From positions 1 to 23,820 of the forward strand of contig JASHQT010000336.1 of assembly GCA_030039005.1 (NCBI GenBank): 23,820 nucleotides of DNA. The letters are read 5' to 3'. The DNA comes from Bryobacteraceae bacterium. GTDB lineage: Bacteria; Acidobacteriota; Terriglobia; Bryobacterales; Bryobacteraceae. This document shows positions 1 through 8,251 of this stretch, in pieces. Position 1 is the stretch's first letter. Every line of letters starts with the position of its first letter. A program made the translations under genes and the position numbers. The notes under the pieces were generated by a model. That model saw nothing but the letters and a program-made list of their open reading frames with translations, ran no database searches and had not been told where the DNA came from.

Positions 1-2
1 AT

Positions 3-302
3 CCGATCTGCGTCGCCATTGTCGGGATCAACGAAGCGAAAAGCACTGTCGGTTATGAGGGCGATCGGCCGTTTCCAACGACGGGCAAAGCCGGGTTCCT
101 TCACCCCGCCCAAGAAGCTCCTGAAGCGGCGCGGCGGCTTCGATCGCTTGCGGCACCCGAGTTCGACGAGTTTCTGATCTTGCGATTCAAGGCGACCAAC
201 ACGGAACCGTATCCGTTCGAGTGGGCCGACTACCACGAGACGCGCCTGGATTACGCGGCGGCTCTAACGCGGATCAGCGCGCGCTATCAGCAGCGTTTTT
301 GA
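3..302 (+). CDS. C-terminal fragment of an unrecognised protein (5' end outside window)
   Basis: An open frame enters from the left edge and gives 99 residues before the TGA at 300-302. The fragment has no membrane segment and is charged, with a hydrophobic strand near its start (ICVAIVGIN), a GYEGDRPFP stretch and a compact end containing FEWADYHETRLDYAAALTRIS. I do not recognise the family. The composition looks like a soluble folded domain and codon use matches the rest of the window, so it is very likely the tail of a real gene. Its last 29 bases overlap the 3' end of the convergent symporter gene, whose stop lies at 274-276. No Shine-Dalgarno or start can be judged because the 5' part is missing. 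Confidence 0.65.
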   Translation, partial: PICVAIVGINEAKSTVGYEGDRPFPTTGKAGFLHPAQEAPEAARRLRSLAAPEFDEFLILRFKATNTEPYPFEWADYHETRLDYAAALTRISARYQQRF

Positions 303-1983
303 AATCTAGCGAGCTGTGTTGGGGCGTCTGGTCGAACATCCTTGAGACAAGCAGCGCCACGGCGATGACAACCAGGCAGCCGATGACGTTATACCAAAGG
401 AACGAAATATTGGTGAACAGATTCGCGGCGAAAATGGCTGCTTCGCCGGCCAGCACGCCGACAAACGCGCCGTTGGCGCCCACACTTCGAAAGAAGAACG
501 CCAGCACGAAAACACCCAGCAGCCCGCCGTAGAATAGCGAACCAACCACGTTTACGGCCTGGATCAGCGCGCCGAAATTCTTGCCGTACTGCGCGAACCC
601 CATCGCAAAGCAGCCCCAGAAGACGGTCGCGATGCGAGAGGCCACCAGGTAATGGCGATCGGAGGCGTCGCGTTTGATATGACGGCGGTAAATATCGATG
701 ACGCTGACGGTGGCGAGCGAATTGATCTCGCCGGAGGTGGACGACATGGCGGCGGAAAAGATCACGGCCACCAATAAGCCCACGACGCCCACCGGCAAGT
801 AGCGCGTGACGAAGGAGAGAAAGATGTAATTGGTGTCGTCGAACTCTTTGCCCACGAGTTGTTCGCCTGCCGCATGCGCATCGTTCAGTTCCTGCTGCGC
901 GGCTCGATAGTGCTGGATGCTGGCGGCGCGCGCGGAGGGGTCGCCCGAATGGTTTGCTTGGAGATACTGATCGGCGGCCTCACGTCGATGCTCGAAGGCC
1001 TGCTGATAACGTTGCTGGACAGCGGGAAACCGCGCGTCGTGCCGCACGTGGTTCAACTCCACGGGTTGGAACAGCAGCGGCGGCTTCTCGAAAATGAAGA
1101 ACACGAAAACCATCGCGCCGATGAACAGGATGAAAAACTGCATCGGGATCTTGGCCATCGCGTTGAGCAGCAGGCTGAGGCGGCTGTGGGCCACCGATTT
1201 TCCGGTCAAGTAGCGCTGCACTTGGGATTGATCGCAGCCGAAATAGGCGAGCGCCAGAAACATGCCTCCGATCAGACCGCTCCAGACGTTGTACCGATCG
1301 TTCCAATCGAAGTGCGTGGTCACGGCATTCAGCCGGCCGGCCGCGCCGGCGAGCGAAATCGCGTCGCCGAAGGAAACCCCATGCGGCAGCAGATGGACGG
1401 AGAGCACCAGCGCGAGCACCAGCCCGCAGAGAATGAGCGACATTTGCTGGACATCGGCCCAGGTCACGGCTTTGATGCCGCCGAAGGAGATGTAGCTCAT
1501 GATCAGGATGCCCATCAGAATCGTCGTGGTGCGGTCGGACCAGCCCAGAATCACCGAGAGCACCACAGCCGGTGCGTACAGCGAGATACCGGCAGCGAGT
1601 CCACGCTGGATCAGGAAGATCAGGCTCACCAGGGAGCGCGTCTTCGAATCGAAGCGATGCTCCAGGTATTCGTACGCGGTGTACACGTTCGCGCGATGAA
1701 AAATCGGCACGGCGGTGGCGCAGAGGATCACCATGGCGATCGGCAGTCCGAAATAGAACTGCACAAAACGCATGCCGTCGGTGTAGCTTTGGCCGGTGGT
1801 GGAGATGAACGTGACGGCGCTGGCCTGCGTGGCCATGATGGAAAGTCCCATGGCGTACCAGGGCATCGTTTTTCCGGCCAGCAGATACTTGTTCATGGTG
1901 GTCGAGCCGCGGCCGCGATACAGCCCGTAGCTCACGATGAACGCCAGCCATGAGAACATCACCGCCCAATCGAGCGGTCTCAT
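274..1983 (-). CDS. Sodium:solute symporter (SSS family)
   Basis: This is an inner-membrane Na+-coupled transporter of the SSS/SGLT family; the substrate cannot be told from sequence. From the ATG at 1983 it has 569 residues with about 13 hydrophobic segments. Family hallmarks are the substrate/sodium core near residues 45-65 (GLSIMATQASAVTFIS), the DQSQVQRYLTGKS motif at about 251-263 and the Na2-site-like stretch SAAMSSTSGEINSLATV at about 410-427. An unusual hydrophilic, helix-rich insert of about 85 residues (about 300-384) separates two membrane segments. I chose 1983 because its ATG overlaps the stop of the upstream small ORF as ATGA, the typical form of translational coupling. The frame stays open to 2067, but that extension runs antisense-like through the small ORF. 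It is the third gene of an operon with the small TM protein and the PIG-L protein. Confidence 0.88.
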   Translation of the reverse strand: MRPLDWAVMFSWLAFIVSYGLYRGRGSTTMNKYLLAGKTMPWYAMGLSIMATQASAVTFISTTGQSYTDGMRFVQFYFGLPIAMVILCATAVPIFHRANVYTAYEYLEHRFDSKTRSLVSLIFLIQRGLAAGISLYAPAVVLSVILGWSDRTTTILMGILIMSYISFGGIKAVTWADVQQMSLILCGLVLALVLSVHLLPHGVSFGDAISLAGAAGRLNAVTTHFDWNDRYNVWSGLIGGMFLALAYFGCDQSQVQRYLTGKSVAHSRLSLLLNAMAKIPMQFFILFIGAMVFVFFIFEKPPLLFQPVELNHVRHDARFPAVQQRYQQAFEHRREAADQYLQANHSGDPSARAASIQHYRAAQQELNDAHAAGEQLVGKEFDDTNYIFLSFVTRYLPVGVVGLLVAVIFSAAMSSTSGEINSLATVSVIDIYRRHIKRDASDRHYLVASRIATVFWGCFAMGFAQYGKNFGALIQAVNVVGSLFYGGLLGVFVLAFFFRSVGANGAFVGVLAGEAAIFAANLFTNISFLWYNVIGCLVVIAVALLVSRMFDQTPQHSSLDFKNAADSAR

Positions 1984-2132
1984 GAATCGAAGACTCGGGT
2001 GAAGATATAGAAGACGAAAATCAGCAATGCGAGGTAGATCAGCACCGTGGCGTACATCCGGCGCCACGTGCCCAGGATGGGCGGAGGCGGGTCTTCGATC
2101 TGATGCGGCGGTTTGTGCGGCGCGCCGCTCAC
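1980..2132 (-). CDS. Small single-TM protein, putative accessory subunit of the symporter (50 aa)
   Basis: A GTG at 2132 opens a 50-codon frame ending TGA at 1980. The product has a Pro-rich N-terminus (residues 5-20, including PPPP), then GTWRRMYATV followed by a strongly hydrophobic helix at about 29-45 (LIYLALLIFVFYIF) and a short charged tail TRVFDS. The GTG lies one base after the stop of the PIG-L gene, with a GGGAAAG stretch six bases upstream as a plausible ribosome binding site. The stop overlaps the symporter ATG. The tight packing on both sides is the main evidence that it is translated. Other SSS transporters are known to be encoded with small membrane partners (DUF485 with ActP, YhdT with PanF, DUF4212), so a subunit or assembly role is a reasonable inference, but no homology to these is visible. 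Confidence 0.75.
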   Translation of the reverse strand: MSGAPHKPPHQIEDPPPPILGTWRRMYATVLIYLALLIFVFYIFTRVFDS

Positions 2133-2133
2133 G

Positions 2134-4662
2134 TTAGTCTTTCCCGGCGCTCAGGAAATTCGCAAAGATGCGAAACGCGCCGGGTACTCCGGCGGGCAAT
2201 TCGCGAAACCACGAGAAGGCAGTGAAGATGTAGGCGCCCTTGCCGAAGGGCGTGTAGAGCGTTACGCCGGTGAGCGGGTTTTCCATGGGATCGTGGGTTT
2301 CAAATAGCGGCAGGTAATGGTTGTCCCATTTGGAGGCAAAATACAGGCCGCGCTCCTGGATCCAGCCGTCGAAGTCGCGCTCCGAAATTTCGTTGGGGTG
2401 GTGGAGCAGCGGGCTTTCGGGATGCAGAAACTCCACCGGCGCCTCTTCGACGGTGACGCGTTCGCGTCCGGTGGTGATGGGATACGGCCCGATGTTGGCC
2501 AGCAGGTTCGTATCGCCGCCGAACGGATTGCCGCCTTCGGCAACGTTGTACTGCACCACCAGCGTGCCGCCGTTCTTCACGTACTCGAGCAGGCGGCCCT
2601 CGTTGGCGCGCAAATCGGAACGCACGTTGTAGGCACGCACGCCGGTGACGATGGCGTCAAAGCGGCCGAGATTCCCGGCGGCAAGATCCTCCGCACTGAG
2701 CAACGTCACCTGTGCGCCCATTTGCCGCAGCGCTTGCGGCATCTCGTCTCCCGCGCCCATGATGTAGCCGATGTTTTTCGCCAGCAGGCGGACGTCGGCG
2801 CGCACCAGCTTCGCGTCGGCGGGCGGAAACAAAACCTGCGTGGGGATATGCGGATAGGCGATGGTCTCCATCGATGTCGACACGTTTTCATTGCCGATGC
2901 GCGCGGTGGCGGCGAGGGCGCCTTGCGTGCTATCGGAAGGAGGCGTGAGCTGGAACGTAATCTGTCCCTGCTCGCCGCTGGACAGCAAGTCGAAATCGCC
3001 GGATTGCGACGAGATGCGCCAGCCGGGAGGCGTTTGAATATGGACCTCGCCGATCGCCTTGGCGACGTTGGCCTCTACCTGGAGCTCAACCGTTTTGGGC
3101 GCGCCGTTGGGGAACAGAATCGCCGATTGCGACCATTGCAACGCGACAGGCGGTTCCACGATCACCGGTCTGGTCAGCTCGCCTTGCGCGCGCTCGATGT
3201 AACGATATTCCACGGGGCGCACCACCTCCACGTCCTGCGATTCCACCCGCAAATGGAAATGCGCTTCAAACAATGGCGGATTTTCCGGCAAGCCGACGTC
3301 GAGCTGATTCGGGATGGTATACGTGTCGCCCTGTTTCGGTTCGACCAACCAATAAGGTTGCGAGAGCGCCGCGTGATCGCCGACGGTGGTGGTGAAGGCG
3401 TAGACTTTCGGCTCGTTGAAAGGAAGTACGCCGCCGAATTTGTCTTTCGTGGTGGAAGGCGAGATGCCTTCGATGTCGATGGATTTCACTTCGACGGCCA
3501 TGTGGTCCCGATTGATGGCTGTCGCGTCGAATTTGAGCGATCCTCCGGGCGTCACCGCGAACTTGTCCGCGGCGGCGTCCAGCCAGAGACCCGAGCAGAG
3601 CGCGATGGCGTCGTTCAATTCGCGCTGTTTGCGCTCGATCATCGAACTTTGAGCCGGATCCTTGAGCTCGGCCATCAACTTCTCGGCCTTCAATAGCAGC
3701 GGCACAGTCTTGACCGGATCTTCGGGATTAAATGTGCGGGCGGCGTCGGCTGTCAACTGCGCGAGAGCGACTCCGCCGGGAACGCGATTCCAGGTAATGT
3801 CGATGCCGTCGAAGATGTCTTTGGTGGCCACCGGGCCAGACTGCGTGATCAGATAATCCTTGGCCGATCCTTTGCGTTCGGCGGCGCCCATGCCCTGGCT
3901 GCGATGCATGCTGCGCGACATGCCGGCGATTTCGGCGTAGGAGTGGCCGAGGATGGGATCGTAATCGCCGGGATCCACCATGATGCGGTTGGGCATCTTC
4001 TCCACTTCCTCGCGCTGTTCTTTGGTGAACGCGCCGGGATTCCACATCAGGCGTTTGGCCTGCCAGGGCTCGACCCATTTCAACTGTTCGGGGAAGCGCT
4101 TGGGATCGGCGGCGGCGGTGAAGGCTTCGCGGCCCAGAATCGCCGAGGCCTGGTGCTGGCCGTGGCCGTCACGAGGAGTGCCGCTGAAACGCAGGATGAT
4201 GACGTCGGGCTGAAAGCGGCGGATCACCCAGACCACGTCGCTCAGGATTTTGTCGCGCCCCCACTTCTCGAAACATTCCTGGGGCGTTTTGGTGAACCCG
4301 AAGTCGATGGCGCGGGTAAAGAACTGCTCGGCTCCGTCGATGCGGCGCGCGGCCAGCAGTTCTTGAGTGCGGATGATGCCGAGCTCGTCGCCCTGTTCGG
4401 CGCCGATCAGGTTTTGCCCGCCTTCACCGCGCGTGAGCGACAGATAGCCGGTGCGCACCTTGCGGCCGCGCGCCAGATACGCGAGCAGCGCGGTATTTTC
4501 GTCGTCGGGATGCGCGGCGATCATCAGCACGCTGCCGGTGACGTTCAGGCGGTCGAGCGCTAGGCGGGCTTGCGCGGAACCCGACAGTTCGCGCTGCGCA
4601 AACGCAGGCGTGAAACACGCCGTTCCGAGAACCGTTAGTATGAACGTTCGGGCGAAGTCCAA
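2134..4662 (-). CDS. Secreted PIG-L/LmbE family deacetylase with C-terminal GATase-like domain
   Basis: This is probably a zinc-dependent deacetylase acting on N-acetylated sugars outside the cytoplasm. From a TTG at 4662 it has 842 residues. Residues 1-23 form a signal peptide (hydrophobic FILTVLGTACFTPAFA, cleavage before Q). The PIG-L domain covers about 43-290, with the zinc motif AAHPDDE at 49-55 and the later GHGQH at 166-170. A long beta-rich middle region follows. The end (about 690-840) looks like a ThuA/glutamine-amidotransferase fold, with YVKNGGTLVVQYN typical of that fold. The frame is open back to 5157, but the extra N-terminus is antisense to the YfhO-like gene and precedes a clean signal peptide, so I rejected it. 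The ribosome site before the TTG is weak, so the start is uncertain. It is the first gene of an operon with the small TM protein and symporter, suggesting release and then uptake of a product. Confidence 0.87.
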   Translation of the reverse strand: MDFARTFILTVLGTACFTPAFAQRELSGSAQARLALDRLNVTGSVLMIAAHPDDENTALLAYLARGRKVRTGYLSLTRGEGGQNLIGAEQGDELGIIRTQELLAARRIDGAEQFFTRAIDFGFTKTPQECFEKWGRDKILSDVVWVIRRFQPDVIILRFSGTPRDGHGQHQASAILGREAFTAAADPKRFPEQLKWVEPWQAKRLMWNPGAFTKEQREEVEKMPNRIMVDPGDYDPILGHSYAEIAGMSRSMHRSQGMGAAERKGSAKDYLITQSGPVATKDIFDGIDITWNRVPGGVALAQLTADAARTFNPEDPVKTVPLLLKAEKLMAELKDPAQSSMIERKQRELNDAIALCSGLWLDAAADKFAVTPGGSLKFDATAINRDHMAVEVKSIDIEGISPSTTKDKFGGVLPFNEPKVYAFTTTVGDHAALSQPYWLVEPKQGDTYTIPNQLDVGLPENPPLFEAHFHLRVESQDVEVVRPVEYRYIERAQGELTRPVIVEPPVALQWSQSAILFPNGAPKTVELQVEANVAKAIGEVHIQTPPGWRISSQSGDFDLLSSGEQGQITFQLTPPSDSTQGALAATARIGNENVSTSMETIAYPHIPTQVLFPPADAKLVRADVRLLAKNIGYIMGAGDEMPQALRQMGAQVTLLSAEDLAAGNLGRFDAIVTGVRAYNVRSDLRANEGRLLEYVKNGGTLVVQYNVAEGGNPFGGDTNLLANIGPYPITTGRERVTVEEAPVEFLHPESPLLHHPNEISERDFDGWIQERGLYFASKWDNHYLPLFETHDPMENPLTGVTLYTPFGKGAYIFTAFSWFRELPAGVPGAFRIFANFLSAGKD

Positions 4663-4668
4663 ACCAAT

Positions 4669-6840
4669 ATGATACGGGACGCGGAAGGGGGTTGGGGATC
4701 GGGGGCCAGGGGCAAGCGGTACGGAGCGGTTAGCTTGCACCTCTCGTTGCTGGCCGTCGTGGTGCTGTTCTTCCACCAGCCGCTCTTCAGCTCCGAGTAC
4801 TCGTTTCCGTGGGATTTTCACGCGGTCCAGCTTCCCCTGATCACGTTTCTGCGCGATGAGCTGGCGCGCGGCCGCTTCGCGCTGTGGAATCCCTACAACT
4901 ACGCCGGATATCCGGTCTTCGCGAATATCCAGGCGTGTTTCTTTCATCCGCTGGTGCTTGCGAGCGCTTTCATCAGCAGCCGATCTTCGTGGTACGGCCT
5001 GCCGCTGCTGCTCGAATGGGCGGTGGTGTTGCAGGTGTGGATCGCGGGCGTGGCCGCTTATCATTTGTTCCGGGCCTTCGGGCTCGCATCCGCCGCGGCG
5101 TGGGCCGGCGCCGTGATGCTCGAAACGGGAAGCTATTTCGCTTCGCGCGCCGAGCACATCGATTCCATGATGGCGGCGGCGTGGATGCCGCTCGCGTGGC
5201 TGGCGGTTTGGAAATTAAAGCACCGGCTGCGGGTGGACTGGCTGGCGGTGCTGGCGGCGGCGCTGGGCCTGGCGGTGTGGGGCGGATTTCCGCAGTCCAC
5301 CGTTGCGGTTTTCGGCTCGACCATCGTGTTCGCGGCATTGCTTGCCGCGCTGCGCATGGCGCGGCCGGCGGCGATCGCCTGGGCGGCCTCGGGATGCGTG
5401 CTCGGCATCGCGCTAGCGGCCCTTCCATTCATTCCCACCACCCAACTCACCGAATGGAGCGTGGCCCGGTACCGCGCCGATTACCTGGGCACGGGCGGCG
5501 GGTTGTATTGGCAAAGCCTGGTATCGCTGGTGGCGCCGGACCATTACAACATCTTCGACATCAACCGTTTCAACGGTCCGTGGGACCCGACGTTCCTTTA
5601 TCTGTACAGCAGCCTCGCGGGACTGGCGCTCGCCATTCTCGCAGTGGTCTACTGTGTGGGCGTGCGGCGCGATCGCACAGCGGCTTTGTTCGCACTCGTG
5701 CTCGCGTTCGGGATGTTTTGGATGCTGGGCGACAAGACGGTTCTCTGGCGCGTGCTGTTCCCGTTGTTGCCCGAACAGGTGCGCATCGGGATCCATCCCG
5801 AATACACGTACTGCATCTTCAGCCTCGCCATCGCAGGTTTGGCGGCGGTGGGGCTGAATGCATTGCGCGTTCCGAGCGGAGTTCGCTGGGCGATTGCGCT
5901 TGCAATCGCGCTGGATCTTTTCCTCGTAGGATCCGGCCGGCCGATGAATCTCGCGTCGCTCAAGACGGATCCCGCGGTTACGCCCGATGCCTTTGACGGC
6001 AATCCTGCCGTACTCGCTCAAGTGCGGCGCTACGTCCAGCAGAATGTACCGCCTTGGCGATTCGACACCGTGGACGCGAGCATGGAATGGACCAACGGCG
6101 CGCCGATTCTGCGGATTCCGTGCGCGGCGGGCATCAGCCCGATGGCGCCTGAGAATGCGATCCAGCTCCGGTTGTTTCTGCACGATGGATACCGGTGGGG
6201 ATGGAATTATCCGCTCGAAAAGCTCGATTCGCCGGTGTTGGATCTTTTGAACGTGCGCTACGTGATCACGCGCCCGGCAGACGCGCCGCGGCTGAACGCG
6301 AATGCAAAATTTCGTCACGTTGGCAGTTTGCCCGGCCAAGAACTGTTCGAAAACACGCAGGCCTTTCCCCGATTCTTCTTGGTCCACGATACGCGCCGCG
6401 TGGCATCGCTCGATGAGGCACGAAATTTGATTCTTCGCCGCTCCATCGATTTGCGGCAGACGGCGCTGGTGGAGGAAAGGCTCTCTGTAGCCGCGGCAGA
6501 GGGAGCCTCGGAGGAAGTACGGACCCTGAGCTACGAGCCGAACCAGATCGAGCTTGCCGTGCACGCGGCGAGCGCCGGTTTGCTGGTGCTTTCGGAGACT
6601 TACTACCCGGGATGGCGAGCGTGGGTCGACGATCGGCCCGCGGATGTTTATCCTACCGACATCGCGCTGCGCGGCGTTCTCATCCCAGCCGGCGACCATC
6701 GCGTCCGCATGGAGTTTCGTCCGCCCCTATTCGCGCTTTCCCTCGGAATATCCCTGGGGACTGCAATTCTATTGGGTTTTTCAGCATTCCTATACAGACG
6801 AAGTGCGCGCCACGATACAATTAAAGTGAATGGGAAATAG
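4669..6840 (+). CDS. YfhO-like multi-pass membrane protein
   Basis: A 723-residue inner-membrane protein with about ten or more hydrophobic segments, resembling the YfhO family and the wider GT-C-like group. Support comes from the N-terminal PWDFHAVQLP and WNPYNYAGYPVFANIQA motifs, the loop between the first two membrane segments that is typical of these proteins. The C-terminal soluble domain carries the YYPGWRAWVDDRPADV motif followed by ALRGVLIPAGDHRVRMEFRP and a last TM helix. YfhO proteins are linked to glycosylation of cell-wall polymers or lipids, but the activity here is not proven. The first ATG (4669) is only six bases from the divergent PIG-L start. A TTG at 4735 with GGAG eight bases upstream would remove a Gly-rich, unlikely N-terminus and is a serious alternative. 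The 3' end overlaps the next gene by 11 bases. Confidence 0.8.
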   Translation: MIRDAEGGWGSGARGKRYGAVSLHLSLLAVVVLFFHQPLFSSEYSFPWDFHAVQLPLITFLRDELARGRFALWNPYNYAGYPVFANIQACFFHPLVLASAFISSRSSWYGLPLLLEWAVVLQVWIAGVAAYHLFRAFGLASAAAWAGAVMLETGSYFASRAEHIDSMMAAAWMPLAWLAVWKLKHRLRVDWLAVLAAALGLAVWGGFPQSTVAVFGSTIVFAALLAALRMARPAAIAWAASGCVLGIALAALPFIPTTQLTEWSVARYRADYLGTGGGLYWQSLVSLVAPDHYNIFDINRFNGPWDPTFLYLYSSLAGLALAILAVVYCVGVRRDRTAALFALVLAFGMFWMLGDKTVLWRVLFPLLPEQVRIGIHPEYTYCIFSLAIAGLAAVGLNALRVPSGVRWAIALAIALDLFLVGSGRPMNLASLKTDPAVTPDAFDGNPAVLAQVRRYVQQNVPPWRFDTVDASMEWTNGAPILRIPCAAGISPMAPENAIQLRLFLHDGYRWGWNYPLEKLDSPVLDLLNVRYVITRPADAPRLNANAKFRHVGSLPGQELFENTQAFPRFFLVHDTRRVASLDEARNLILRRSIDLRQTALVEERLSVAAAEGASEEVRTLSYEPNQIELAVHAASAGLLVLSETYYPGWRAWVDDRPADVYPTDIALRGVLIPAGDHRVRMEFRPPLFALSLGISLGTAILLGFSAFLYRRSARHDTIKVNGK

Positions 6841-8251
6841 CGCCTCAACCCCTCACGTTCGCGTCCTCGTAGCCGACGATGAAGAGAACCAACGCGCTGG
6901 TCTATCCAAGATGATCCAGTCCTGGGGATTCACGGTGGATACCGCTTTCGACGGCCAGGATGCTTACGACAAGCTGTCTCATACGCCCACCCACGTTCTC
7001 GTAACGGACCTGATGATGCCGCGCATGGACGGCTTCGAGCTGCTGAAGCGGCTGGGAGCGCAGAACACCATGCCGCCCACGATCGTATTGACGGCCTTCG
7101 GCAATATCGAGACCGCGGTTCAGACCATGCACGATCTAGGGGCGTTCTGGTTCCTGGAGAAGCCCATTCAACCGAGCGCGCTAAAAGTTCTGCTGGAGCG
7201 GGCGGCGACGCAAAGCCGCTTGGCCGAGGAAGCGGAGCGGTTGCAGCGGCAGCTTTCCTATCAGGGTGTGCTAGTGGACCTGGTGGGAACGTGTCCGGCC
7301 ATGCAACAGGTATTCTCGCTGATCCGGCAGGTGGCGCCTTCGAAAGCGGCCGTGCTGATCACCGGCGAAAGCGGAACCGGCAAGGAGTTGGTGGCGCGCG
7401 CCATACATCACCTGAGCCCGCGGCGCGACGGTCCGTTCGTGGCCATCAACTGCGCGGCGCTGCCCGAGACGTTGATGGAAAGCGAACTGTTCGGGCACGA
7501 AAAGGGCGCGTTCACGGGTGCGGTGGAGCGGCGCGCCGGATGCTTCGAGCTGGCGCAGCACGGAACACTGCTGCTGGACGAACTGGCTGAGATGCCGGTG
7601 GGAACGCAAGCCAAGCTGCTGCGCGTTCTGGAGGATTCGTTCGTGCGGCGCCTGGGCGGAAAAAGCGAGATCGCGGTGGACGTGCGGGTAATCGCATCCA
7701 CAAACAAGGTTCTCGAAGAGGCGTTGCGCAAAGGCGAATTACGGGAGGATTTGTATTACCGTCTCAACGTATTCCACATTCCCTTGCCGCCCTTGCGGCA
7801 GCGGGAAGGGGACCTTCCGCTGTTGACCGAGGCGCTGATCGAAGTGCTGAACCGCAAGCACGAGACTCGCGTGGTGGACGTCAACGCCGAGGTAAAGGAA
7901 ATGCTACGGCATTATTCCTGGCCGGGCAACGTTCGCGAGCTGCGCAATGTACTGGAGCGCGCTGTGATTCTGGCCGGCGAAGGGACCATCACCAAGCATC
8001 ATCTGCCGCGCGACTTCGGCGTGCCCGCGGGCGCCAAGCAGGTGCAGCAGGAGCTGGAGCCGGATGCGGTTCGTCTGCCGGTGGGGACCACCGTAGGTGA
8101 GGCGGAGAAAGCCCTCATCCAGATTACGCTCAAGCACACGCGCAACAACAAAACTCGGGCGGCCGAAATCCTCGGCATCAGCCTGAAGACTCTTTTCAAC
8201 AAACTCAAGGAATACGGCGCGGCCGAAATGGAGGCCGGAACCGAGGCTTAA
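6830..8251 (+). CDS. NtrC-family sigma-54-dependent response regulator
   Basis: A 473-residue transcription activator with all three NtrC-type domains. The receiver domain (about 10-122) has the acidic pair D16/D17, the phospho-acceptor D60 in VTDLMMP, T88 and K111. The AAA+ domain (about 150-390) has Walker A GESGTGKE at 179-186, the sigma-54 contact loop GAFTGA at 226-231 and Walker B LLLDELAEM. The Fis-type helix-turn-helix at the end contains NNKTRAAEILGISLKTLFNKL. All catalytic positions I can check are intact, so it should be a phosphorylation-controlled ATPase that opens sigma-54 promoters. Its ATG overlaps the end of the YfhO-like gene, and its stop abuts the ATG of the histidine kinase, its likely partner. 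Targets are unknown; I see no convincing -24/-12 promoter next to it. Confidence 0.95.
   Translation: MGNSASTPHVRVLVADDEENQRAGLSKMIQSWGFTVDTAFDGQDAYDKLSHTPTHVLVTDLMMPRMDGFELLKRLGAQNTMPPTIVLTAFGNIETAVQTMHDLGAFWFLEKPIQPSALKVLLERAATQSRLAEEAERLQRQLSYQGVLVDLVGTCPAMQQVFSLIRQVAPSKAAVLITGESGTGKELVARAIHHLSPRRDGPFVAINCAALPETLMESELFGHEKGAFTGAVERRAGCFELAQHGTLLLDELAEMPVGTQAKLLRVLEDSFVRRLGGKSEIAVDVRVIASTNKVLEEALRKGELREDLYYRLNVFHIPLPPLRQREGDLPLLTEALIEVLNRKHETRVVDVNAEVKEMLRHYSWPGNVRELRNVLERAVILAGEGTITKHHLPRDFGVPAGAKQVQQELEPDAVRLPVGTTVGEAEKALIQITLKHTRNNKTRAAEILGISLKTLFNKLKEYGAAEMEAGTEA

Noticed and set aside
859..1953. 364-codon + strand frame opposite the symporter
   Set aside because: It is antisense to a clear SSS gene, rich in His/Arg/Gln with no domain, as expected for shadows in GC-rich DNA.
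2317..3696. 459-codon + strand frame opposite the PIG-L gene
   Set aside because: It is Arg/His/Gly-rich with no recognisable motif, and lies wholly within a gene with clear domains.
5413..6699. 428-codon minus frame opposite the YfhO-like gene
   Set aside because: It has the composition of an antisense shadow, no ribosome site and no domain.
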